A stretch of DNA of 64,000 nucleotides from Dysgonomonas mossii DSM 22836 (GCF_000213575.1 NZ_GL892004.1:765346-829345), one strand, 5' to 3'; positions 28,460-37,813 are shown, counted from the stretch's first letter. A program made the numbers and translations. The notes: a model not told the origin generated them from the letters alone.

Positions 28460-28909
28460 TTATTTATTAGCAATAAGACCACTGGAATTATTGTTTACTT
28501 GAACTTGCTTAACTGTTAATAGCTTTCCGCTCGCATCATCATATACGTGTATCAAATGCTGCGATTTGGTAGACCATGTTGCCATATTTTTATCCCACTT
28601 GGTGAAAATAAGATTGGCCACTTTGCTTCCATCCGAATTATATTCATATACATATTTTTGAGTTCCAATCCATCCTTGTGAACTCCATTTGTAATATGTT
28701 CTTTCCTTCAGATTGTTTTTTGTATCGTAGACAAACACAGCTTTTTTCAAAGCTTCTAATGAAGTGCCGTCTACTGTTGTATATTCTTTTGTGCAACCGT
28801 ATTTAGTGGTTTCAATATTGCTATATACTTTGTTTTTTGAATTTCCTGCATATATATTAGAGAATGAAAATAGCGTTGCCAAAACTGTTGTTAAAAATAT
28901 TGCTTTCAT
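28460..28909 (-). CDS. Small secreted protein, probably DUF3836 family (paralogue of 4144-4569)
   Basis: A 149-residue exported protein with signal peptide (residues 1-21, ending NIYAG) and a tail of Tyr/Trp-rich short repeats. It is clearly related to the protein at 4144-4569: both have TKEY.TVD, ER..YKW, GW.G.QKY.YEYN, TKWD/TTWD, TWS..SQHL.H.YD and a final Leu-rich strand. Function unknown. It is a single-gene unit with an ECF-like promoter of the same form as its paralogue and its own terminator. Confidence 0.7.
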   Translation of the reverse strand: MKAIFLTTVLATLFSFSNIYAGNSKNKVYSNIETTKYGCTKEYTTVDGTSLEALKKAVFVYDTKNNLKERTYYKWSSQGWIGTQKYVYEYNSDGSKVANLIFTKWDKNMATWSTKSQHLIHVYDDASGKLLTVKQVQVNNNSSGLIANK

Positions 28910-28960
28910 GTCGGTATCTTTTAAATTGTTACCTTGTTAATAGATCGAATTTTTGTTTTT

Positions 28961-29007
28961 AAAAGCGCTTTCTATATATATGACGTTGTCAACTATCGAA
29001 TAGTTAC
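28961..29007 (-). promoter_or_regulatory. ECF-sigma-like promoter upstream of the second paralogue
   Basis: On the minus strand, GTAAC (29003-29007) and CGTC (28982-28985) are 17 bases apart, followed by TATAGAAAGCGCTTTT (28961-28976). All three elements repeat those at 4051-4096 in the same order and nearly the same spacing. The remaining 250 bases towards 29259 show no gene. Confidence 0.6.
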
Positions 29008-29258
29008 AAAAATATTGGATTATTTTTAGTACTATGTTATGCATAGAAGTGTGTTTTGTGTATATGTATTTGTAAATTAGTCGTTTATTGCTGGTGTTAA
29101 TTAAGGTTAATGGTTGGCCGTTTGTTCTTCTATAGCCAGATTTTTTATGATATAATTAATAAAATACTTTTCAGTAAGGTGAAAGAACTTATCTTTACAT
29201 CGTTTTCTGCTTACAGATAATATAGAATTTTATTTATTATCCTTAATGAATTAAAGAA

Positions 29259-29747
29259 ATGGAAAAAATTGATTTTTATCAGGTTATAGATGGTATTAAG
29301 CAAGTCATTAATACCGAAGAGCAATTCCTACTATCATTGTCAGAAGAACTGATAACCACGAAAGTAAATAAGCAGAACAGAAATATAAAACAGATACTTG
29401 GACACTTGGTAGATTCAGCGTCTAATAATATACATCGTATTATCCATTTGCAAAACCAGCCCAGTCCGTTGATTTTCCCCGATTATGCTAACCTGGGAAA
29501 TAATGACAGATGGATAGCTATCCAGGATTATCAGACAGAGAATTGGGAGGACTTGGTTCAATTGTGGAAATATTCAAACCTCCACATAATGCATATTATC
29601 AAACATGTAGATGCTGATAAGCTCACTAATGAATGGATTACAGCCCTTGGAGATAGAGTCTCTCTAAAAGAGATGATTATAAATTACCTGCCTCATTTAC
29701 ATTTGCATATAAATGAGATTCATGAGCTGCATGCCAGTAATGCTTAA
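29259..29747 (+). CDS. DinB-like four-helix-bundle protein
   Basis: A 162-residue soluble helical protein. GHLVDSASNN in the first third and HLHLHINEIHEL near the C-terminus provide the His residues that bind a metal in the DinB/YfiT-like fold. Many members act as metal-dependent thiol transferases or hydrolases, but the substrate is unknown for this one. Single gene followed by a strong terminator. Confidence 0.7.
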   Translation: MEKIDFYQVIDGIKQVINTEEQFLLSLSEELITTKVNKQNRNIKQILGHLVDSASNNIHRIIHLQNQPSPLIFPDYANLGNNDRWIAIQDYQTENWEDLVQLWKYSNLHIMHIIKHVDADKLTNEWITALGDRVSLKEMIINYLPHLHLHINEIHELHASNA

Positions 29748-29767
29748 GACATACTCTTCAAAAATAA

Positions 29768-29798
29768 ATAGAGGATTTGGAAACCCCAAATCCTCTAT
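29768..29798. terminator. Bidirectional terminator between the DinB-like gene and proS
   Basis: Perfect 11-bp stem AGAGGATTTGG / CCAAATCCTCT, five-base loop, at the convergent junction. Confidence 0.75.
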
Positions 29799-29825
29799 TC
29801 TATTATAAGTTGTTACTTTCCTCAA

Positions 29826-31307
29826 TTAATAAGCTCTGGCGAATATTACTCGTTGAGCAGATGGTTTTCCTGTAACCATACATTTGCCCGGAGTTTTATC
29901 CCCTTCAAGAGGTATACAGCGTATTGTTGCTTTGGTTTCAGCTTTCACTTTCTCCTCAGTTTCGGCGGTGCCATCCCAATGAGCAAGAATAAATACCCCT
30001 TCTTCTATCTTTTCTTTAAACTCTTCGTATGTCTCTACAGTGATTGTTTGCTTAGCTCTGAAATCGAACGCTTTTTTGTAGATGTTAGCCTGAATATCAT
30101 CCAATAGATTCTTGATATACATATCCAGTCCATCGCATGATACAGTCTCTTTAGTCAGCGTGTCGCGGCGAGCAACTTCTACTGTGTTATTCTCCATATC
30201 GCGAGCACCCATAGCCAAACGTACAGGGACACCTTTCAATTCATATTCTGAGAATTTCCATCCCGGTTTTCTGTTGTCTGCATTATCATATTTAACACTG
30301 ATGCCAAGAGCTTTCAATGATTTTACAATGCCATCTACCTTCTCGTTGATCAAGGCCAATTGCTCTGCTCCTTTATATATAGGAACAATAACAACTTGGA
30401 ACGGAGCCAGTTTTGGAGGAAGCACAAGCCCATTGTCATCCGAGTGTGCCATTATCAGAGCTCCGATAAGGCGGGTAGATACTCCCCATGAAGTAGCCCA
30501 TACGTAATCCATCTTACCCTCTTTATCCGCAAATTTCACATCAAATGCCTTTGCGAAATTCTGTCCAAGGAAGTGAGATGTTCCCGATTGAAGTGCTTTT
30601 CCATCCTGCATCATGGCTTCTATTGTATATGTATCTACAGCTCCGGCAAATCGTTCAGATGCTGATTTTACACCTTTAATTACAGGCACAGCCATATACT
30701 CTTCAGCAAACTGAGCATACACGTTCAACATTTTTTCTGCTTCTTCTACAGCTTCTTCTTTTGTGGCATGAGCAGTATGCCCTTCTTGCCACAAGAATTC
30801 TGCGGTACGCAGGAATAAACGTGTACGCATCTCCCAACGTACAACATTTGCCCATTGATTTACCAAGATAGGCAGATCTCTATATGATTGTATCCAATTA
30901 CGGTACGTATTCCAGATAATCGTTTCGGAAGTTGGACGAACAATAAGTTCTTCTTCCAATTTTGCATCAGGGTCAACTATTACTCCTTTTCCGTCAGGAT
31001 CATTTTTTAGACGGTAGTGAGTTACAACAGCACATTCTTTAGCAAAACCTTCAACATGATCAGCCTCTTTACTCAAAAATGATTTGGGGATGAAAAGCGG
31101 GAAATAAGCATTCATGTGTCCTGTTTCTTTGAACATATCGTCTAATTGACGTTGCATTTTTTCCCAAATCGCATAGCCGTATGGCTTTATCACCATACAT
31201 CCGCGTACAGCAGAGTTTTCTGCCAAATCTGCTTTTAATACCAAATCGAGATACCACTGACTGTAATCTTGACTTCGAGATGTCAGTTCTTTAAGTTCTT
31301 TTGCCAT
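29826..31307 (-). CDS. proS: Prolyl-tRNA synthetase (archaeal/eukaryotic type)
   Basis: A 493-residue class II aminoacyl-tRNA synthetase. It lacks the long insertion domain of the E. coli type (572 residues), and its length and motifs [54 protein letters not shown] and [11 protein letters not shown] show the archaeal/eukaryotic-like ProS common in Bacteroidota. It charges tRNA-Pro with proline. A TAACTTTG box on the minus strand lies about 30 bases upstream of the ATG. Confidence 0.96.
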   Translation of the reverse strand: MAKELKELTSRSQDYSQWYLDLVLKADLAENSAVRGCMVIKPYGYAIWEKMQRQLDDMFKETGHMNAYFPLFIPKSFLSKEADHVEGFAKECAVVTHYRLKNDPDGKGVIVDPDAKLEEELIVRPTSETIIWNTYRNWIQSYRDLPILVNQWANVVRWEMRTRLFLRTAEFLWQEGHTAHATKEEAVEEAEKMLNVYAQFAEEYMAVPVIKGVKSASERFAGAVDTYTIEAMMQDGKALQSGTSHFLGQNFAKAFDVKFADKEGKMDYVWATSWGVSTRLIGALIMAHSDDNGLVLPPKLAPFQVVIVPIYKGAEQLALINEKVDGIVKSLKALGISVKYDNADNRKPGWKFSEYELKGVPVRLAMGARDMENNTVEVARRDTLTKETVSCDGLDMYIKNLLDDIQANIYKKAFDFRAKQTITVETYEEFKEKIEEGVFILAHWDGTAETEEKVKAETKATIRCIPLEGDKTPGKCMVTGKPSAQRVIFARAY

Positions 31308-31338
31308 ATTATTGAATTCTGTTTTTCCAAAATTGCTA

Positions 31339-31346
31339 CAAAGTTA
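31339..31346 (-). promoter_or_regulatory. -7 box of proS
   Basis: TAACTTTG on the minus strand, 32 bases upstream of the proS ATG; no clear -33 partner. Confidence 0.35.
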
Positions 31347-31385
31347 GTAAAAGCCCTTAATTAAATGATATTTGATTTGTATTTC

Positions 31386-31775
31386 TTATAGGGTTTGTTT
31401 TATAGAAGTCACCGTAACTTCCAATACCCTGCTCAGAAATGAGTATTTTTCTTTCATATAGTCATATTCCTCTCCCGAAGTAATATATCTCGCCGTTCCT
31501 TCTATATAGAAGCCTGTTCCCTGATAGTCTTTATAGCCTAAAACATCTCTACTGCCCAATGTAAGTTTTACTTTGTTGTTTACTTCTACGTTTCTTTGTG
31601 TTTTACGCAAACCATAGGCAGGGATGAGAATGCGTTCATCCTCTGTGACTTCCAGATATGAATTCCATGTATTAGCTATATGCGGTTCTTCCTTTCCCCA
31701 CGATACGATTGATACTACGCCTTCGTTTTCGATTACTTTATGAAATTTCTCTGTAAGTTTCTTTGAAGCATTCAT
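31386..31775 (-). CDS. Pyridoxamine 5'-phosphate oxidase-like FMN-binding protein
   Basis: A 129-residue protein of the split-barrel flavoprotein fold. Features: LTEKFHKVIENEGVVSIVSW, IANTWNSYLEVTEDERILIPA, GLRKTQRNVEVNNKVKLTLGSRD and YQGTGFYIEGTARYI. Short members of this family bind FMN, heme or F420 and have oxidoreductase or detoxifying roles; which one applies here is unknown. It lies next to a divergently starting regulator only in reverse order: the Crp-like gene upstream is on the same strand and 76 bases away, and could control it. Confidence 0.7.
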   Translation of the reverse strand: MNASKKLTEKFHKVIENEGVVSIVSWGKEEPHIANTWNSYLEVTEDERILIPAYGLRKTQRNVEVNNKVKLTLGSRDVLGYKDYQGTGFYIEGTARYITSGEEYDYMKEKYSFLSRVLEVTVTSIKQTL

Positions 31776-31851
31776 TGTTTTCTATTTTTTATTCAGGCGT
31801 AAAATTACAACTCATCGGATAGGCAAATCTTAAGCTGGTTTAAGAAATAAC

Positions 31852-32424
31852 TTAAGGGTTCTTTTTCCTAATCTCACTCAGATATTCCGGCGTAAGTCCT
31901 AAGAACGAAGCCAGCATATATTGAGGAACACGTTGAACAAACTCGGGGAAAGATGTCTTAAAGTGTTTATATATACCTTCTTTCGAAAGTTCATAGAGTA
32001 GCTTCATTCTAAATTGCGAAGCAGCAAGTGCTCTTTCTGTGACTAACCTGAAGTATCGCTCTAAAGAGGGCAACTCTAAAATCATTTTTTGAAAATCGTG
32101 AAAACCAATAGAAAACACGCTCGAATTTTCTATCGCTTGTATATAATATTCGGATGGCTTTTGGTTAGAAAGGCTCATATAATCCGTCATCCACCAACCC
32201 TCTAGCGCAAACTGAATTGTTTGCTCCGTTCCTTTGTCGTTGTGGAAGAACATCCGCATGCAGCCTGTTTCAACAAAGTAATAAGCTTTGCAGACTTGTC
32301 CCTCTTCTAATACAAATTGTTTGTTTTTTAGATCAAGGAGGGTTATATATTGAGCTAATATTTCAATATCAGAGTCGCCGAAATGAATATAATTGCGGAT
32401 ATGGCTGATTAGTTTACTATACAT
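31852..32424 (-). CDS. Crp/Fnr family transcriptional regulator
   Basis: A 190-residue regulator with an N-terminal cyclic-nucleotide-binding-like domain (LDLKNKQFVLEEGQVCKAYYFVETGCMRMFF) and a C-terminal helix-turn-helix (PQYMLASFLGLTPEYLSEIRKK). This short Bacteroidota subgroup is usually without conserved cAMP-binding residues. It is on the same strand as, and upstream of, the FMN-binding protein gene and may regulate it in response to an unknown signal. No effector residue such as an Fe-S Cys cluster is visible. Confidence 0.8.
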   Translation of the reverse strand: MYSKLISHIRNYIHFGDSDIEILAQYITLLDLKNKQFVLEEGQVCKAYYFVETGCMRMFFHNDKGTEQTIQFALEGWWMTDYMSLSNQKPSEYYIQAIENSSVFSIGFHDFQKMILELPSLERYFRLVTERALAASQFRMKLLYELSKEGIYKHFKTSFPEFVQRVPQYMLASFLGLTPEYLSEIRKKNP

Positions 32425-32492
32425 CGCTTGTTATTTAATAAAGACTCTAAAGTAATATAAAAAAGACGGAGTTTGTCCTTATCTATATTTTG

Positions 32493-32500
32493 TATCTTTG
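32493..32500 (+). promoter_or_regulatory. -7 box of the yjjG-like gene
   Basis: TATCTTTG 23 bases before the ATG at 32524; the nearest TTTG is 17 bases upstream, slightly short. Confidence 0.4.
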
Positions 32501-32523
32501 CCATCTACTAATATAAGATAATT

Positions 32524-33222
32524 ATGAAATCAAAATATACAGATATTCTTCTCGACTTGGATGATACGCTTATAGATACTGTAGAGAATACCCGACAGAC
32601 TTTAGTAGAGCTATATGATGATTATAACTTTGGAAACTACTTTCCGTCTTTCGACGATTTTTATACAATATATTATGCCAATGTCAGCCAGCTTTGGGAG
32701 ATGTATGGGCAAGGTAAAATATCTAAAGCCACTTTGCAAAGAGAACGTTTTATTGCTCCTCTTTCTTTGGTAGAGGATATATCGGAAGAAAAGGCACTTG
32801 CTATTAATGATGATTATATAGAGCGGATAATGCAAAAAAAGACCCTTATTGATGGTGCTGTCGATTTACTGGACTATCTGAAGTCGAAATACAAGATACA
32901 TATCCTTTCCAATGGCTTTACCGAGATGCAATATATCAAAATGGATAATGCCGGACTAACAGGCTATTTCGATAAGGTGATACTCTCCGATGCTGTAGGG
33001 GTGAATAAACCTCATCCGCATTTGTTCGATTATGCTCTGAAAGAAGCAGGGGCAGAGAGAGACTCTACAATCATGATAGGGGATAATCTATTCACCGATA
33101 TCGGCGGTGCATACAATAGTGGTATCGATCAGATTTGGTATAACCCCGGAGGTAAGCCTGTCGGAGATTTTCAGCCCACTTATGTTGTCGATAAGTTGTC
33201 AGCAATAAAGAATATCCTTTAG
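32524..33222 (+). CDS. HAD-superfamily nucleotidase, YjjG type
   Basis: A 232-residue enzyme of the haloacid dehalogenase superfamily. Motif I is DLDDT with Asp11 nucleophile and Asp13; motif II is HILSNG, and motif III/IV are VNKPHP and MIGDNLFTDIGGA. Cap region and length match YjjG, the 5'-nucleotidase that removes phosphate from non-canonical or excess pyrimidine nucleotides. Single gene with a bidirectional terminator after it. Confidence 0.85.
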   Translation: MKSKYTDILLDLDDTLIDTVENTRQTLVELYDDYNFGNYFPSFDDFYTIYYANVSQLWEMYGQGKISKATLQRERFIAPLSLVEDISEEKALAINDDYIERIMQKKTLIDGAVDLLDYLKSKYKIHILSNGFTEMQYIKMDNAGLTGYFDKVILSDAVGVNKPHPHLFDYALKEAGAERDSTIMIGDNLFTDIGGAYNSGIDQIWYNPGGKPVGDFQPTYVVDKLSAIKNIL

Positions 33223-33229
33223 GAAAAGT

Positions 33230-33263
33230 AAAGAGCCGGTTGGGGGATACCAACCGACTCTTT
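33230..33263. terminator. Bidirectional terminator
   Basis: AAAGAG-CGGTTGG pairs with CCAACCG-CTCTTT (one mismatch), flanked by A and T runs, between the convergent nucleotidase and flavodoxin genes. Confidence 0.75.
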
Positions 33264-33292
33264 ATATACATCACTAAATAAAGATATATTTA

Positions 33293-33787
33293 TTAAAAAT
33301 ACTTTTTTAAATCTTCAAGCCAGTCTGCTACACGCTTCTCTGTCTCATTGTATTCATTATCTTCATCCAAAGCCAGACCAACGAATTGCCCGTTTACAAC
33401 AGCATCAGACTCGTCGAATGTATATCCGTCTGTTGGAACAAAGCCTACGATTTCTACTTTTCCTTTCAGAGCCTTGTACATCGTATACATACCTCCGGCA
33501 AAGCTGGTAGAGAAAGATGCGCTGTCGCCTAATCCAAAGATGGCTACTTTCTTATTTGTAAAGTCCATTTTCTCAAATTTCGGCAAAAAAGCTTCCCAGT
33601 CATCCTGTAAGTCACCAATACCTGTTGTAGATGCACCTAAAATAAAAAAATCATATGATTGCAAGTCGTCGACACTAACACCATCGGCATTAAAAAGTGT
33701 AGCATCGCCGAGTGCTGCCTGTATTTTTTCCGCTACCGCTTCTGTGGCTCCGGTAGACGAGCCATAAACTATTGCAATTTTACTCAT
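33293..33787 (-). CDS. fldA: Flavodoxin
   Basis: A 164-residue flavodoxin of the long-chain type. The FMN phosphate loop is GSSTGATEAVAEKI at residues 9-22; the second loop has ILGASTTGIGDLQDDWEAFLP and the third IFGLGDSASFS, a typical long-chain pattern. It carries electrons from ferredoxin-like donors to reductive enzymes and replaces ferredoxin when iron is scarce. It stands 33 bases downstream of the MATE gene on the same strand. Confidence 0.95.
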   Translation of the reverse strand: MSKIAIVYGSSTGATEAVAEKIQAALGDATLFNADGVSVDDLQSYDFFILGASTTGIGDLQDDWEAFLPKFEKMDFTNKKVAIFGLGDSASFSTSFAGGMYTMYKALKGKVEIVGFVPTDGYTFDESDAVVNGQFVGLALDEDNEYNETEKRVADWLEDLKKYF

Positions 33788-33820
33788 AACTAGTTAAGAT
33801 GTTTATTAATTGATTATCAA

Positions 33821-35122
33821 TTATCTGGAATCATTCAAAATAGAGGGTGCCATTAAGCTTTGGATGATACCCCTAAGTCCCAGATACACTATAAACGCCA
33901 ACCATAGGATATTGTTCGCAGAAGCGTCGGAAAACATAAAATATATAAGGAAAAAAGCACCCACCGCTATCAGCATAGAATTCCTCATTTGGTGCGATGC
34001 TGTAGCCCCAACAAAGACCCCATCCCAAAGAAAAGCAGAGAATCCTGCAATAGGGATAAGCAAAACCCAAGACTGATAGCTTTTACTTAACTCTAATATA
34101 TTTTTTTTATCAGTGATCAATGCCAGTATATAATCCATACCGGTGGCATAAATAAGCGTAAACAGTATAGCGATAACAGTTCCCCATACAAAGAGACGCT
34201 TCACGAGCCGTTTTAGTAAATGCCTATTGTTTTCTCCGATATACTTTCCCGTTAAGGCCTCGGCTGCATAGGCAAAACCATCCATCATATACGAAAAGAG
34301 GATAAACATTTGCATCAACAAGGCATTAACAGCAAGGATATCTTTTCCCGATTTGGACGATGCAGACATAAAGAATGTTGTTACTGCAATCAGTGCCATT
34401 GTGCGAATGAAGATGTCGCTATTCACTTTAAAGAAGGGAACGTATGCGTGTAAGTTTTTGAGAACAGAGAAGTCAATGTGTTTTTTCAGCCAACCGTATT
34501 TCATATTCCAGACAAGTATAAATGATAAGAATCCTGTATACTGTGCACATGCGGAGGCTAGGGCTACGCCTTCTATCTTCATTCCCAATCCGTATACAAA
34601 GACAAAGCTTAAAGCTATGTTTACAATGTTTACCGTGATGGCTATAAACATTGGTGTTTTGGCATCTTGCATGCCTATAAACCAACCGTTGAATGTGTAC
34701 ATGCCCAACACAGCGGGTGCAGCCCAGATGTATATATAGAAATATTGGTGAGCAAAAACCTTAACGGTAGGGTCAGCATTGAGTAGAAAGAATCCGGCAA
34801 GAGCAATAAAGTATTGTAGTAGAACGATTACAATGCCTGCACTCATCGCAACCGAGAGAGACCTCAGCAGAGTATTGGCTTGTTCTCTATAGTCTTTTGC
34901 GCCATAGGCTTGTGCTGTGAAGCCGCTTGTCCCCATGCGAAGAAATGAAAAGCTCCAATAAATAAAATTGAATAGCATTGTGCCCAAAGCAATGGCTCCG
35001 ATATAATCTTCCGAGTCGAGATGTCCCACAATATACATATCTACCAATCCGAGTAAGGGAACAGTGATATTGGAAATGATGTTTGGTATAGCTAATTGTA
35101 ATATGCTTCTATTCATTGTCAC
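33821..35122 (-). CDS. MATE efflux transporter, DinF-like
   Basis: A 433-residue membrane protein with about 12 hydrophobic segments in two similar halves. The N-terminal signature MNRSILQLAIPNIISNITVP, GHLDSEDYIGAIALG and FLRMGTSGFTAQAYGA resembles DinF-type multidrug and toxin exporters, which in E. coli belong to the SOS regulon. The start is followed upstream by two GTGACA repeats and the 52-bp GTGAC-rich element, suggesting specific regulation. Substrate unknown. Confidence 0.85.
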   Translation of the reverse strand: MTMNRSILQLAIPNIISNITVPLLGLVDMYIVGHLDSEDYIGAIALGTMLFNFIYWSFSFLRMGTSGFTAQAYGAKDYREQANTLLRSLSVAMSAGIVIVLLQYFIALAGFFLLNADPTVKVFAHQYFYIYIWAAPAVLGMYTFNGWFIGMQDAKTPMFIAITVNIVNIALSFVFVYGLGMKIEGVALASACAQYTGFLSFILVWNMKYGWLKKHIDFSVLKNLHAYVPFFKVNSDIFIRTMALIAVTTFFMSASSKSGKDILAVNALLMQMFILFSYMMDGFAYAAEALTGKYIGENNRHLLKRLVKRLFVWGTVIAILFTLIYATGMDYILALITDKKNILELSKSYQSWVLLIPIAGFSAFLWDGVFVGATASHQMRNSMLIAVGAFFLIYFMFSDASANNILWLAFIVYLGLRGIIQSLMAPSILNDSR

Positions 35123-35143
35123 TTTCCTGATATATTTGTCACT
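35118..35143 (-). promoter_or_regulatory. Pair of GTGACA repeats at the MATE start
   Basis: Two TGTCAC sequences (GTGACA on the minus strand) begin at 35118 and 35138, 20 bases apart (about two helical turns), the first overlapping the ATG. They repeat the core of the element at 35212-35262. Confidence 0.45.
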
Positions 35144-35211
35144 TTTTTTATTTAATTGTTTCTCTATGTATCTGCCTGTAATATAGTATTGTATAATCTT
35201 TTCGAGAATGC

Positions 35212-35262
35212 AAAAGGTGACAAAAGTGACACTTCTTTATGTGTTTTTATCATGTCACTTTT
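35212..35262 (+). repeat. GTGAC-rich dispersed element, copy 2 (possible operator)
   Basis: AAAAGGTGACAAAAGTGACA begins the plus-strand copy and GTCAC closes it (35254-35258). It aligns along its full length to the inverted copy at 13229-13280 with a few substitutions and one short indel. It is about 90 bases upstream of the MATE gene (minus strand) and 225 bases upstream of ung (plus strand). Confidence 0.6.
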
Positions 35263-35487
35263 TCTAGCTTTTCAGCATTCAATGGTCTTTTCGTAATCCT
35301 GCTAAACCATCTATAATAAGATAAATCTGCGAGCAAAACATATTGAACTTAAAAGGTGTACAAAGGTACTGCTCTTATAAAGAACGTACAAATGTTAAAT
35401 AAATACATCTTGTATCTTCAAAATGTTGTATCTTTATGCATCTCCAATCTTGAATATTTATAATTATAAATACCGTTTTAAGTACCT

Positions 35488-36150
35488 ATGGATGTAAAAA
35501 TAGAACAAAGTTGGAAAGACCAGTTGAAAGATGAGTTTGAAAAAGATTATTTCGAAAAGCTTACCGACTTTGTAAGAGTAGAATATAAAACCAAACAAAT
35601 CTTTCCTCCGGCGAGGCTTATCTTTAATGCTTTTGAGCATACTCCGTTTGATAAAGTAAAAGTTGTTATTTTGGGACAAGATCCATACCATAACGATGGT
35701 CAAGCTCATGGGTTGTCTTTTTCCGTACCCGATGGAATACCTGCTCCGCCTTCGCTTGTGAATATATTTAAGGAGATAAACCGAGACTTGGGTATTCCTG
35801 TACCCCGATCGGGAAATCTGACCCGTTGGGCAAATCAGGGTGTATTGCTGCTCAACGCTACACTGACTGTTCAGGCACATATGGCAGGCTCGCATCAGAA
35901 AAAAGGATGGGAAGCATTTACCGATGCAGCCATACATCGCTTAGCCGAAAAAAGAGAGAATTTGGTCTTTATCCTTTGGGGAGCATACGCTCAAAAGAAG
36001 GCCTCATTTATAGACCCTAACAAGCACTTGGTGCTAAGGTCAGTACATCCTTCACCTCTTTCGGCTTATAATGGATTTTTTGGCAATAGTCATTTCAGTA
36101 TGGCGAATAAGTATTTGCAATCGAAAGGCATTGCACCAATCGAATGGTAG
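35488..36150 (+). CDS. ung: Uracil-DNA glycosylase
   Basis: A 220-residue family 1 UDG that removes uracil from DNA. Motif GQDPYHNDGQAHGLSFS holds the catalytic Asp65, LLLNATLTV follows and HPSPLSAY holds catalytic His187. Normal length. It is divergent from the MATE gene across a 365-base gap that carries the GTGAC-rich element, and its gene is followed by an intrinsic terminator. Confidence 0.96.
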   Translation: MDVKIEQSWKDQLKDEFEKDYFEKLTDFVRVEYKTKQIFPPARLIFNAFEHTPFDKVKVVILGQDPYHNDGQAHGLSFSVPDGIPAPPSLVNIFKEINRDLGIPVPRSGNLTRWANQGVLLLNATLTVQAHMAGSHQKKGWEAFTDAAIHRLAEKRENLVFILWGAYAQKKASFIDPNKHLVLRSVHPSPLSAYNGFFGNSHFSMANKYLQSKGIAPIEW

Positions 36151-36184
36151 AGTATAACAGATATTGATATAAAAAGATCAAATA

Positions 36185-36218
36185 AAAATGGCGGCAATAT
36201 ATTATTGAAGCCATTTTT
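36185..36218. terminator. Terminator after ung
   Basis: AAAATGGC ... GCCATTTT outer stem with an inner CAATA/TATTG stem, then a T run; located between convergent ung and the M23 peptidase gene. Confidence 0.7.
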
Positions 36219-36240
36219 TATATATGCTTGATTTATTTGC

Positions 36241-37269
36241 TTATGAAACTCTTAATGATTTTCCGGCTCTTAGTGTAGCTCTTGAAGTAATGTTGTTCAA
36301 CTTACAGAGTTTACTGATTGTTGTACCATGCATCCTTGCAATTTTACCCAGTGTGTCACCTTTTGCTATTCGGTGGTACTTCACAGAACCCGTTGCGTAT
36401 TTATTTTTCACATCGTTGCTTGATCTTGTAGTAGAGGATGAAGCAAGATTTCTAACGTCTACACCTTTGCTGCTTTTTCTGTAGCTGTTTGGTGTTACTG
36501 TATAGGTGTCTTTGTGGCAAACCTTGTTGTCGAAATCAACAATGTATATAGGGTTTATCGGATTGCCTAAAAAGCGGATTTCGAAATGTAAGTGAGAACC
36601 TGTCGAACGTCCTGTGTTTCCTCCTAAAGCGATCGGGTCTCCCGATTTTACAACTTGGTCTTCTTCTACTAAGAATCTGGATAAGTGTCCGTAAACAGTT
36701 TCCAATCCATTTGGATGGCGCAAGGCTAAGTAATATCCATATCCTCGTCTTTCGTATTGTTTTACACGTACTTTTCCGTCGAAGGCTGCATAAATCGTAT
36801 CACCTACCTGTACTTTAAGGTCTATTCCGTAATGCATACGGCGGCGGCGAGGTCCGAAATTAGAGGTAACATATCCCATGGTTGGCATTGTGAAATTTGC
36901 CAGGCTCACCTTGAATGTATCTGGAATATTCTCTATAGAACGGTATGCGTTCACATAACGATTATTCCATATACCTCCGTAAAGATCTTCTGCTGGGATT
37001 TCATTTTCTCCAAGGATGCGTTCTTCTTGAATTTCTTTAAGTATAGAAAGGTCTCTTTTTATTTTAATTCCATCTGCATATAGATTGGAATTTGGGGTCT
37101 GTCTGCTGTGTCGTTGCTTGTACTTTAGTTCTACTCTGTCTGGTGAGGCTTCTTCTGTTATTTTCTTCTGGGCGAAGCCTGTCATTGGGATGAAAAATAC
37201 TGCCACTAGTGGCAATAATCTGATTCGCTTGAAGCCTTTTGTTAAAATGTTACTGCTTATTCCTGTCAT
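36241..37269 (-). CDS. M23 family peptidoglycan endopeptidase with LysM domain
   Basis: A 342-residue exported protein. Signal peptide-like N-terminus (residues 15-33, ending GFAQ), a Lys/Arg-rich linker, a LytM/M23 domain with MHYGIDLK (first His and Asp, near 146-150) and GSHLHFEIR (HxH, near 225) that binds Zn, and a C-terminal LysM repeat (YHRIAKGDTLGKIARMHGTT, about 293-337). It probably cleaves cross-links in peptidoglycan in the periplasm. It follows ndk after 9 bases on the same strand and is probably co-transcribed. Confidence 0.9.
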   Translation of the reverse strand: MTGISSNILTKGFKRIRLLPLVAVFFIPMTGFAQKKITEEASPDRVELKYKQRHSRQTPNSNLYADGIKIKRDLSILKEIQEERILGENEIPAEDLYGGIWNNRYVNAYRSIENIPDTFKVSLANFTMPTMGYVTSNFGPRRRRMHYGIDLKVQVGDTIYAAFDGKVRVKQYERRGYGYYLALRHPNGLETVYGHLSRFLVEEDQVVKSGDPIALGGNTGRSTGSHLHFEIRFLGNPINPIYIVDFDNKVCHKDTYTVTPNSYRKSSKGVDVRNLASSSTTRSSNDVKNKYATGSVKYHRIAKGDTLGKIARMHGTTISKLCKLNNITSRATLRAGKSLRVS

Positions 37270-37278
37270 AAATATAAA

Positions 37279-37740
37279 TTAAATCTCGTCACCTGCATAT
37301 AAGTTAGCTAGTGTGGATTGTTTATAATCAAAAATCTCGTTGTCGTTAAAAAAGCGTTTTAGTTCTGTCTTAGCAGATTCGGACGAATCTGAAGCATGCA
37401 CAATATTCTCCTGAGAACTAACCGAAAAATCTCCTCTAATAGTTCCCGGAGCAGCTTCCCTGCCATTGGTTACTCCAATCAGAGAGCGTACAACTTTCGT
37501 TGCATTCCTCCCCTCCCAACATTGAAGGATAACCGGGCATACCTGCATGGAGTCTTTTACACGTTGGAAAAATGGTCTGTCTTTTAAGTGTGAGTAATGC
37601 TCACTGAGGATAGCATCAGTCAACTGTACCATTTTCATTCCTGCTAGACGTAAACCCTTCTTTTCGAAACGAGAGATAACCTCTCCTATCAGTGCTCTTT
37701 GAACACAAGAAGGCTTTAGAATAACGAGGGTTTTTTCCAT
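37279..37740 (-). CDS. ndk: Nucleoside diphosphate kinase
   Basis: A 153-residue enzyme that equalises NTP and NDP pools. Motifs: EKTLVILKPSCVQR, FQRVKDSMQVCPVILQCWEG, RSLIGVTNGREAAPGTIRGD and the phosphohistidine loop NIVHASDSSESA with His115. I chose 37740 since MEKTLVILKP is the usual N-terminus; a longer frame from 37803 would add 21 residues and run over the promoter. Confidence 0.95.
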   Translation of the reverse strand: MEKTLVILKPSCVQRALIGEVISRFEKKGLRLAGMKMVQLTDAILSEHYSHLKDRPFFQRVKDSMQVCPVILQCWEGRNATKVVRSLIGVTNGREAAPGTIRGDFSVSSQENIVHASDSSESAKTELKRFFNDNEIFDYKQSTLANLYAGDEI

Positions 37741-37782
37741 GTGTGTACCTAAAAATAAATAGAATTTATATGATATAGAGGC

Positions 37783-37813
37783 CAAATATAAAACATATTT
37801 CAATTTGTAACAA
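37783..37813 (-). promoter_or_regulatory. Promoter of ndk and the M23 peptidase gene
   Basis: On the minus strand TTG (37811-37813) and TATATTTG (37783-37790), 20 bases apart; a good Bacteroidota promoter 43 bases upstream of the ndk ATG. Confidence 0.6.
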
